A stretch of DNA of 9,435 bases from Desulfobacterales bacterium (lineage in GTDB: Bacteria > Desulfobacterota > Desulfobacteria > Desulfobacterales > ETH-SRB1), in NCBI GenBank assembly GCA_030017395.1, contig JASEIZ010000043.1, positions 1 through 9,435 of the forward strand, given 5' to 3'. Shown here piece by piece: positions 1 to 6,500 of this stretch. The notes under the pieces were generated by a model. The model did not search any database and was not told the origin of the DNA. It saw only the letters and a list, made by a program, of their open reading frames with translations. Every line of letters begins with the position of its first letter. Positions within the stretch are counted from its first letter, which is position 1. The position numbers and the translations under genes are program-made.

Positions 1-68
1 ATATTAATGTAATTATTCAGCCATCGACCTACTGTTGTGTTATGCGTGAAATATCGTATCAGACACTC

Positions 69-95
69 GTCTTTCCCACGAAGGTGGGGATACAG
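69..95. repeat. degenerate copy of the hairpin repeat found at 3299-3376
   Basis: This 27-base unit aligns without gaps to the hairpin unit at 3299-3325. It folds as a stem of positions 73-79 with 84-90 (one G-T wobble) around a GAAG loop. Relative to the 3299 copy, two stem pairs are changed on both sides: G-C to C-G and G-C to A-T. I see no inverted partner next to it, so it is a single, decayed unit. The rest of 1-167 holds no gene or convincing promoter that I can recognise. Confidence 0.55.
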
Positions 96-153
96 TATTT
101 CTGGCCACTTCGGAACTTCTTTATTTTATTGAGCAAAACAAATTGATGGTGAC

Positions 154-159
154 AAGGAG
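154..159 (+). promoter_or_regulatory. Shine-Dalgarno site of the GMP synthase gene
   Basis: AAGGAG lies 8 bases before the ATG at 168. This is a near-consensus site at ideal spacing and fixes the start of the downstream gene. It also argues that the protein really begins without a glutaminase domain. Confidence 0.8.
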
Positions 160-167
160 ATTAGCAT

Positions 168-1130
168 ATGATTAAGGAAATTACCGCTCTGGAGCTTAAC
201 AACGAGCACTTCATTAATGACAAGGTAAAAGAGATCCGGCATGCTGTTGGAGACGGAATGGCGATCAATGCTCTATCTGGAGGCGTTGATTCATCTACGG
301 TCACGATGTTAGGCCATAAGGCGCTTGGGAAACGACTTAAGACCGTTTTTATTGAAAACGGCCTCATGCGCGAGGGAGAATCAGAACATGTTACGGCTCT
401 TTTTCACAAACTCGGTGTTACGGTTGAAGTGGTCGATGCACACAAAGAGTTCTTCGCTGCACTTAAGGGGGTTGCCGACCCGGAAGAAAAACGTGAGGCG
501 ATTACCCAGACCTTTTACCGAAACGTATTCGGGCGCATTATCAAGGAAAGTGGAGCAAAGCACCTTCTCCAGGGAACCATCCTGACAGATATCGATGAGA
601 CCGTCGCAGGGATAAAACGGCAGCATAATGTCTTTGAGCAGCTTGGGATCGATCCGCAAGAAGCTTTCGGATACCAAATCCTTGAGCCGCTCATTCAGCT
701 TCGCAAGGACGGCGTCAGAAAGATCGGCAAAGCTCTCGGACTTCCATCTGAAATATTCGAGCGTATTCCGTTCCCGGGACCAGCCCTCTCGGCACGCGTG
801 ATAGGCAAGGTAACTCCTGAGCGCATCGAGACTGTCCGAAGGGCAACCGTCGTTGTCGAGCGATTACTCAAAGATACCGGTGCGTTTCAGTATATGGCGA
901 TTCTTCATGAAGACCGAGTAACAGGGATACGCGATGGTAAACGCGATTTTGGTCAGCAGATCGAGGTGCGCTGCTGGGACAGCATCGACGCGCGAACCGC
1001 AACCCCGACTAAACTTTCGTTCGAGATATTCGAGAAACTCGCCGGCGAGATTGTCCGCGATGTACCAGGCATCGTCAGCGTCACATACAACATAACATCG
1101 AAACCTCCTTCAACAATCGAAGCAGTTTAA
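168..1130 (+). CDS. guaA: GMP synthase, ATP-pyrophosphatase/synthetase subunit (split type, no glutaminase domain)
   Basis: GMP synthase adenylates XMP with ATP and replaces the adenylyl group with ammonia to give GMP in the cytoplasm. This 320-residue protein covers only the ATP-pyrophosphatase and dimerisation domains. Visible signatures are the PP-loop SGGVDSS at 37-43, QGTI at 135-138, HNV at 153-155, PFPGP at 201-205 and a C-terminal SKPPSTIE at 311-318. Its length and layout resemble the archaeal subunit B of two-subunit GMP synthases (about 305-310 residues) more than the usual bacterial fused enzyme of about 510-525 residues. A strong ribosome site precedes the ATP, so a missing upstream half caused by a wrong start is unlikely, and positions 1-167 encode no glutaminase. 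Odd points: the usual SHHNVGG segment reads RQHNVFE, and the conserved WE-type C-terminus is AV. It may therefore be a divergent paralog using free ammonia or a partner encoded elsewhere. By eye it is somewhat richer in G+C than argJ. Confidence 0.85.
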   Translation: MIKEITALELNNEHFINDKVKEIRHAVGDGMAINALSGGVDSSTVTMLGHKALGKRLKTVFIENGLMREGESEHVTALFHKLGVTVEVVDAHKEFFAALKGVADPEEKREAITQTFYRNVFGRIIKESGAKHLLQGTILTDIDETVAGIKRQHNVFEQLGIDPQEAFGYQILEPLIQLRKDGVRKIGKALGLPSEIFERIPFPGPALSARVIGKVTPERIETVRRATVVVERLLKDTGAFQYMAILHEDRVTGIRDGKRDFGQQIEVRCWDSIDARTATPTKLSFEIFEKLAGEIVRDVPGIVSVTYNITSKPPSTIEAV

Positions 1131-1137
1131 TGAACTA

Positions 1138-1157
1138 CCCCGCAGCAAGCAGCGGGG
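1138..1157. repeat. GC-rich palindrome after the GMP synthase gene
   Basis: CCCCGC (1138-1143) pairs with GCGGGG (1152-1157) across an 8-base loop, starting 7 bases after the stop codon. The sequence that follows is A- and C-rich with no T run, so it is not a standard intrinsic terminator. It could still slow polymerase or protect the 3' end of the mRNA. It resembles a dispersed palindrome I associate with deltaproteobacterial genomes, but I cannot verify that here. Confidence 0.5.
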
Positions 1158-1201
1158 AATAAAACCCCAAGGGATTTAAAGCAGGAGAAACCAACTGTTT
1201 T

Positions 1202-1277
1202 CACCACAAAGCACACAGAGACCACAAAGAAATAGAAGGATAAAAAAAATTGATTTACCTCTGTGATCTCTGTGGTA
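1202..1277. repeat. imperfect inverted repeat of the ACCACAGAG type
   Basis: The 21 bases at 1202-1222 match the reverse complement of 1257-1277 at 16 of 21 positions, with a 34-base spacer. The arms are built from short purine-rich ACCACA and CACAGAG words that recur within each arm. The left arm is also echoed by ACCACAAAG at 1221-1229. This looks like a dispersed intergenic repeat. It supplies the false upstream extension of the argJ reading frame, which opens at TTG 1250 inside the right half. Confidence 0.5.
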
Positions 1278-1281
1278 AATG

Positions 1282-1311
1282 TTTACAACCGCAGATAATT
1301 TGTTGCATAAT
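1282..1311 (+). promoter_or_regulatory. candidate sigma-70-type promoter of argJ
   Basis: TTTACA (1282-1287) and CATAAT (1306-1311) each match the -35 and -10 consensus at five of six bases and are 18 bases apart. Transcription would start near 1318, about 20 bases before the ATG at 1340. It lies downstream of the repeat region and drives the two-gene unit argJ-rluB. Prediction is by eye only. Confidence 0.4.
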
Positions 1312-1323
1312 ACTGAAGTATTA
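1308..1323. promoter_or_regulatory. perfect 16-base dyad overlapping the argJ promoter
   Basis: TAATACT-GA-AGTATTA is a perfect inverted repeat with a 2-base centre. It covers part of the proposed -10 box and the predicted transcription start, ending 16 bases before the argJ start codon. That placement is typical of a repressor operator. I cannot match it to a specific regulator: it is only loosely like an ArgR box in being AT-rich and palindromic. It could also be a chance AT-rich dyad. Confidence 0.35.
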
Positions 1324-1339
1324 CAATGGAATTAATACT

Positions 1340-2524
1340 ATGAAAAAAATATTGTGCCCGGGCTTTAAGGCTGCGGGTATTGCATGCGGGCTTAAAAAAA
1401 ACGGCGAAAAGGACCTTGGGCTGATCTTTTCAACAGTTCCGGCAAATGTAGCCGGGGTATTTACAAAAAACAGGGTGCAGGGCGCACATATACTGCTTGA
1501 CAGGGAGCGGATAAAGTCCGGCTTATGCAGGGCAGTTGTTGTTAACAGCGGCAATGCAAACTGCTGCACCGGCAAACAGGGAATTAACGATGCAAAAAAC
1601 ATGGCAATGCTTTGCGCATCTGAACTTGGAATTTCCGAAGAGCTGGTGCTTGCGGCTTCGACAGGGGTTATTGGCGAGCCCTTGCCGATAGAAAAGATTA
1701 AAAAAGCATCCCCCGGCCTTGTTAAAGCCCTTGCCGATGAAGGATTCGATGATTTTGCAAAAGCTATAATGACAACAGATACCGTGCCGAAAATAGTCTC
1801 GATCCAGAGAGATATTAAAGGCAAAATCTTTACAATAACCGGCATAGCCAAAGGTGCCGGCATGATATGCCCGAACATGGCCACAATGCTCTGTTTTATC
1901 TGCACTGACATTAAAGCTTCGCCCCAATTTCTACAAAAAACCCTTAATGATGCAACCAAGCAATCTTTTAACAGAATAACCATTGACGGCGATATGAGCA
2001 CTAATGACACGGTCATTATTATGGCAAACGGTGCATCAGAAGCTGTTGTTCAAAGTTCCACAAAAAACAATTCATTTCAAAAAGCCCTTAATGAAGTCAT
2101 GATCACCCTTGCAAAAAAGCTGATAAAAGATGGAGAGGGGGCGACAAAGCTGGTCGAAATTGTCGTAAAAGGAGCGCTGTCAGACACAGATGCCTATAAA
2201 ATCGCCGACACTGTTGCAAATTCAAACCTTGTAAAGACCGCCTTTTTCGGAGAAGACGCAAATTGGGGAAGAATTGTTGCGGCAGCAGGCAGAGCCGATG
2301 TTCCTGTTAACCCTGATAAGATTGATATCTTCTTTGATGATATTATGATGGTTAAAAACGGTTTGGGATGCGGAAAAGCCGCTGAAGCAGCATCAACAAA
2401 GGTGCTTAAAAAACCTGAGTTTGCCGTGTTGATCGATCTCCATCAGGGAAAGGGTTTTTCTTCGGTTTTTACCTGCGATTTCTCCATTGATTATGTTAAA
2501 ATAAATGCTGATTACAGGTCTTAA
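1340..2524 (+). CDS. argJ: ArgJ: glutamate N-acetyltransferase / ornithine acetyltransferase
   Basis: ArgJ moves the acetyl group from N-acetylornithine to glutamate, closing the cyclic arginine pathway. Some members also use acetyl-CoA. The protein is a cytoplasmic Ntn-type enzyme that cuts itself into two chains. The signature KGAGMICPNMATML is present, with the self-cleavage and nucleophile threonine at residue 182 (codon 1883-1885), giving chains of about 181 and 213 residues. Length (394) is normal for the family, and the C-terminus carries the typical GEDANWGRI segment and the final DLHQG/FTCDFS/YVKINADYRS region. I chose ATG 1340 because the frame upstream to TTG 1250 translates a dispersed repeat and a cysteine-rich leader unlike any ArgJ; the chosen start gives MKKILCPGFKAAGI, a typical ArgJ beginning. 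Its ribosome site is weak (GGA at 1328-1330). The product cannot tell mono- from bifunctional activity by sequence. It is probably cotranscribed with the pseudouridine synthase gene 3 bases downstream. Confidence 0.95.
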   Translation: MKKILCPGFKAAGIACGLKKNGEKDLGLIFSTVPANVAGVFTKNRVQGAHILLDRERIKSGLCRAVVVNSGNANCCTGKQGINDAKNMAMLCASELGISEELVLAASTGVIGEPLPIEKIKKASPGLVKALADEGFDDFAKAIMTTDTVPKIVSIQRDIKGKIFTITGIAKGAGMICPNMATMLCFICTDIKASPQFLQKTLNDATKQSFNRITIDGDMSTNDTVIIMANGASEAVVQSSTKNNSFQKALNEVMITLAKKLIKDGEGATKLVEIVVKGALSDTDAYKIADTVANSNLVKTAFFGEDANWGRIVAAAGRADVPVNPDKIDIFFDDIMMVKNGLGCGKAAEAASTKVLKKPEFAVLIDLHQGKGFSSVFTCDFSIDYVKINADYRS

Positions 2525-2527
2525 AAC

Positions 2528-3229
2528 ATGACATTGATGCGATTGCAAAAATTCCTCTCAATAGCGGGATTCTGTTCCAGAAGACATGGAGAAAAACATA
2601 TAACCGATGGAGAGGTTAAGGTAAACGGCAAGATTGTAACAGAACTCGGCACAAAAATAGACCCAAAAAAGGATCGGGTAGAGGTTAAAGGAAAACATAT
2701 AGAAGTTAAGCAGGATCTGGTTTATATAGCGCTGAATAAACCCAGAGGTTATGTCACAAGCTGCAAACAGTCGGGCAATAAGATTGTACTCGACCTTCTG
2801 GATATTTCCACGCGTGTTTATCCGGTTGGACGTCTTGATAAAGATTCAACAGGGCTTTTGCTTTTAACAAATGACGGGAGGCTGCATCACAGGCTTTCCC
2901 ATCCTTCCTTTGATCACGAAAAAGAATATGAAGTAACAGTGGAAACCCCCTTAACCGACATGGCTCTCCTGAATATGGAGCAGGGTTTGCCGATAAAGGG
3001 GACAAAAACCAGACCCGCAGAAACAAAAAGAATTTCTCCAAAACGGTTTCGGATTGTGCTGAAAGAGGGTAAAAACAGACAGATACGCCGCATGGTTGGA
3101 AAAACAGGAAACAATGTCGCTCGCTTAAAAAGGATAAGAATCGCAAATATAAGGCTTGGAAAGCTTGCCGCTGGAACCTGGCGCTATCTGACTGAAAAAG
3201 AAAAAGATGCTCTCTTAAAAACAATGTAA
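2528..3229 (+). CDS. rluB: RsuA/RluB-family rRNA pseudouridine synthase
   Basis: This 233-residue enzyme isomerises a specific uridine of ribosomal RNA to pseudouridine. Residues 4-60 form an S4 RNA-binding domain (RLQKFLSIAGFCSRR start). The catalytic domain follows, with the family motif GRLDKDSTGLLLLTNDG at 101-117, in which Asp104 is the nucleophile. The second conserved motif, EGKNRQIRRM, is at 180-189. The short S4-plus-catalytic layout and the GRLD form place it in the RsuA/RluB/RluE/RluF branch. RluB (23S rRNA, helix 89 region) is the commonest such member in this kind of genome, but RsuA-like 16S specificity cannot be excluded from sequence. It starts 3 bases after the argJ stop, with a short AGG at 2516-2518, so translation may be coupled to argJ. 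A second in-frame ATG at 2537 would also leave the S4 domain intact. Confidence 0.88.
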   Translation: MTLMRLQKFLSIAGFCSRRHGEKHITDGEVKVNGKIVTELGTKIDPKKDRVEVKGKHIEVKQDLVYIALNKPRGYVTSCKQSGNKIVLDLLDISTRVYPVGRLDKDSTGLLLLTNDGRLHHRLSHPSFDHEKEYEVTVETPLTDMALLNMEQGLPIKGTKTRPAETKRISPKRFRIVLKEGKNRQIRRMVGKTGNNVARLKRIRIANIRLGKLAAGTWRYLTEKEKDALLKTM

Positions 3230-3232
3230 TTG

Positions 3233-3260
3233 TTCACGGTTAACAGTTTACAGTTAACGG
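3233..3260. repeat. four degenerate tandem heptamers (TTCACGG type)
   Basis: Four consecutive 7-base units read TTCACGG, TTAACAG, TTTACAG and TTAACGG. They begin 3 bases after the rluB stop codon and end exactly where the inverted-repeat element at 3261 begins. The same heptamer recurs as three perfect copies in the opposite orientation at 3510-3530. Confidence 0.65.
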
Positions 3261-3397
3261 TTGATGGCTTCGTAAAAAGTCAAAAAACGTCCTTTTTAGT
3301 CATTCCGGCGAAAGCCGGAATCCAGTTTATTCAAGTACTTACGAAGCCTCTGGACTCCGGTTTTCACCGGAGTGACGACTTTTTACGATTTCATCAA
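3261..3397. mobile_element. 137-base inverted-repeat element with two hairpins (MITE/REP-like, non-coding)
   Basis: The ends are 21-base inverted repeats matching at 18 positions (3261-3281 against 3377-3397), sharing TTGATG and TCGTAAAAAGTC. Inside lie two 27-base units in opposite orientation (3299-3325 and 3350-3376), each folding as a perfect 8-base-pair stem with a 4-base loop: 3302-3309/3314-3321 around GAAA, and 3354-3361/3366-3373 around TTTC. No protein is credibly encoded; the frame through it yields the VIPAKAGIQ-type peptide often seen when such repeats are translated. I see no clear target-site duplication. Placed between convergent genes, the stems could also act in transcription termination. 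Whether it was mobilised by a REP-associated or IS transposase cannot be told from here. Confidence 0.65.
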
Positions 3398-3406
3398 ATA
3401 TTTGAT
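3393..3406. repeat. perfect 14-base AT-rich palindrome at the right edge of the element
   Basis: ATCAAAT-ATTTGAT is a perfect palindrome that shares its first bases with the right terminal repeat of the 3261-3397 element. It may be part of the insertion target, part of an extended element end, or chance in AT-rich DNA. Confidence 0.3.
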
Positions 3407-3502
3407 AGTTGTAAAAAGAATAATCGACAAAGGTGTTTTCTGAAAAAATTTTTAAGAAGTAAGATCAATATCAAACACGCTTCAATCATTACAAAAGCAA
3501 TT

Positions 3503-3535
3503 AAAAAAACCGTGAACCGTGAACCGTGAACGGTT
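3503..3535 (-). terminator. possible weak terminator of the kdn/GlmS-like operon
   Basis: Read on the minus strand, AACCG (3531-3535 side) can pair with the CGGTT that lies just before a run of seven T (complement of 3503-3509), 22 bases past the stop codon of the GlmS-like gene. The stem is only 5 base pairs and the intervening loop is made of the heptamer repeats, so function is doubtful. No better terminator for this operon is visible. Confidence 0.25.
3510..3530. repeat. three perfect tandem heptamers (CCGTGAA)
   Basis: CCGTGAA is repeated three times without interruption. It is the reverse complement of the first unit (TTCACGG) of the array at 3233-3260, so the two arrays face each other across the intergenic region. 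The unit count and short length are unlike a CRISPR array. Confidence 0.65.
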
Positions 3536-3557
3536 ACAAGACGATAAGGGAAGGTTA

Positions 3558-6500
3558 TTATGTTTGGCAGATTACCCTGGCAAGAATGATTTCACTTATT
3601 TTTTCGGCTGATATTCCAAAAAGGCTCCGCATATCAACCATCTCAATATATTTATCATCCCACACAACACTGCTTTCCTGCACAATATTCTTAATCCGTT
3701 CGTATTTGCCGCCAAGAGCTCTTATCTTTGTAGAGGTGGAAACTCTTTCCTTAAATGAGATGTGCAACAAAAGCAGATATTCAAGCATATTCGGAGTAGC
3801 ATGAGAATCTGAAATAACAGGAATAATAATAATGCTGCGGTCATCACGCTTTCCTATGCCTATATAGATATTTCCTTCCCGCACAATAATTCTTTTGGTT
3901 CCTTTAAGAATTATATCTTTTTCCACGCGGGATGGAATGTCGCACAGCGTACCTTTCTTATCCATTATTTCTATTGTTGTTTCATCCGTGGGTTCGCCAA
4001 GAAGGTTCAGGCCGCTAATCTTGTAAAGGATGGATCCTTCAATGTCTGCAACAATATCCTGAAGGTTTTTCAGCACTACTATGTTTTTATTAATCAGTTG
4101 TGAAACATTTAGACGATTCGCTGTAAGGGCCTCAAATAATATGCCCTCTATTCTTTCGCTTATCCGGCTTGTTCCGACAGTAACTGTCTTTGCCTGGTGT
4201 TTGATCGCATCCACGGGACGCGCCATGCTGTTTATCGAATCTCCAAGGCACCTGAAAAGCTTGCTTAACATGTTAAGAGGGGTTCCTTTTATGCCAAAAT
4301 CGAGTTCAAAATCCGATACCGGCAGCCTTCCGGACAAATACTTAAGCAAAAGAATCAAGTCAGATGCCGATTCAAAACCCATGGCATACGGAAAATTGTT
4401 TTGCAGTTTTTTTCTAAATTCAGCGTAAAACTGCGCAATTCTTTCTCTAAATGATTTTTCAAGTATTACTTCGTAAGCATCCATTCCTTTCGACGTGTGA
4501 TCTTCTATCAGGTTTTGGATCTCTGTATTAAAATTATACATGAATCTTGAGCCTTCATTGATGGCAAGAGCAGCATAATAACCCCATATATGCCCAACCA
4601 GGGTGTTTACAATCGGCGCAATATGACTGCTTACTCTTGGAACATGGAAAACATCCTCAGCATAGCCATTAAATCGGTTTTCACCCTCATCCGCTATTAC
4701 TACTGAAGTTGCCTTGTGCGACTGAAATATTGCGGCATCCTTCACTATATCGCCAAGCACACCCCCCCGTGTTCCTGCTGCACAAACAATAATAAGCGGT
4801 TCCGAGGAAAGATCGATGTGTTTTTTGTCCTCAACAAAATCAGATGAAATTGTCTTGTAACAAAGTTCGCTTAATTTTATTCTGATTTCATCGGCCGCTG
4901 CCTTGTTGTGACCACTGCCTACGGCTGCCCAGTGCGTTTTTTTCACGGCAAGCCTTTGTGCGGATATGCGGATTTGCTCCCTCATGGCAAGAATCTTTCT
5001 CATATATAAAGGAAGCTCTATCAATTGTTTTATTTCTTTTGTAACAAATGCGTCATCTCTGCGCCCTTTCAGAGAAGCAATATAAAGACCCAAAACAGCT
5101 CCGGCTACAATCTGTGAATAAAACGCCTTTGTTGAGGCAACAGACATCTCTATATCCCTGCCGGTGCTGGTGTACATCACTCCGTCCAGCTTGAATGTTA
5201 TATCCGAATCCCTCCGGTTTACGATGCCAAGGGTATATGCTCCGCGCTGTTTCACCATATCTATGGCGCAATTTGTGTCTGTCGTTGTTCCTGACTGGGT
5301 TATGGCAACAACAAGAGTATCTTCCATGCTGACTGCATTATCATGATCATTAAGCTTAAACCCGCTCAGTTCGGATGCTTTCATGGCGTTGATAAGCAAA
5401 GACCGATCTTCCATGTAATAATTCAGTATATCGGCACAAACCATTGCTGCCACTCCTGCAGTACCCTGGCCCACGAAAAAGATCCGCCTTATTTTATTGT
5501 TTGCCAAAGCATTTTGTATTGATTGCGGCAACGCGCTTTCCTCAAGCATTATTTCATATTTTTTGCCTTCCTCGTCTTTTATCTTCCAGCGATTCTGAAG
5601 GGTTTTTTCCACAGAATCCGGAGACTCCATAATTTCTTTTAAAAAATAATGGGGAAAGGCTTGGCGATCTATGTCTCTTGATGTAATGTCACTGTGTTTT
5701 ACGTCCTTTTCTTCAAGAATAATCCTTGTACCGTCATAAAACATCGCCTTTATACCGTCCAGACCGCCGGCAGAAGTCTGATCTAATATAACGATTTGAC
5801 CGTTTGTCTTGCCGTTTGTGTTATCTGTCTCCTTTTCCCCGTTCATTTTAATATAATCAGTTGTTTCTTCAATAAATCCATATACCTCTGATGTGGGCAT
5901 GTAGAAATCGTTTGCCATGCCTACGAATATGGTCTGTCCACTCCCCTTCTGCGCAAGAAAAAGCTTGCCCGGAGCAAGGTCTGTGTGCATGCATATGGCA
6001 TGGGAACCCTCGAAATCACAGGCAGCGAGACGAAACGCTTCTTCCACTCCAAAACCCTGCTGAATATACCTGTCTATCCAGAGCGGTATAATCTTGGTGT
6101 CGGTTGTAATATCTTTATGTATTAAACCTACCTCGGATTCATATTTGCTTTTCAAATCCATATAATTGTCTATATCGCCGTTAAGACAGACATGGATTAT
6201 GCCCCTTTCTCCCGCAGGGTTGTTTAAGGTTTTATTATCTACCGGATGACAGTTGGGCTCGCTGATAACTCCCATGGAAGCCCAGCGGGTATGCGACAAA
6301 ACAGTATGGTATAGGTGGGGAAAAGATATCAGTGTCTGTAAAACCAGATCACCGGCAATCTGCCGACGCAAAAATTTAATATTATCTCCAAGATTGCCTA
6401 TTTCAGCGGCAATTTTATATGTAAAAGCGATTGCTGCTTTCTCATTTCCTTCTGTGGTAACATTCTCGTTTATGCTGATACTGTTATTGATAAGAACCTT

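Noticed and set aside
1138..1157. Intrinsic terminator of the GMP synthase gene
   Set aside because: The stem is adequate but followed by AATAAAACCCC rather than a T run, so I list it only as a palindrome.
1250..1339. Upstream extension of argJ from TTG 1250, adding a 30-residue cysteine-rich leader
   Set aside because: It translates a dispersed repeat and the promoter region, does not resemble ArgJ N-termini, and the ATG at 1340 gives a normal ArgJ length and beginning.
1326..1343. Five-codon reading frame (ATG to TGA) overlapping the argJ start as ATGA, a possible leader peptide
   Set aside because: Far too short to support, no arginine codons, and only weak ribosome binding signal; likely chance.
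1321..2016. Long antisense frame of 231 codons within argJ
   Set aside because: ArgJ is unambiguous on the plus strand, and the antisense product shows no recognisable motif; it is a codon-usage shadow.
3230..3529. 99-codon plus-strand frame directly after rluB
   Set aside because: It runs through the heptamers and the inverted-repeat element and contains the VIPAKAGIQ-type peptide typical of translated repeats; no ribosome site or domain.
3510..3530. Tandem repeats as a CRISPR remnant
   Set aside because: The unit is 7 bases with no spacers, and no cas genes are present.
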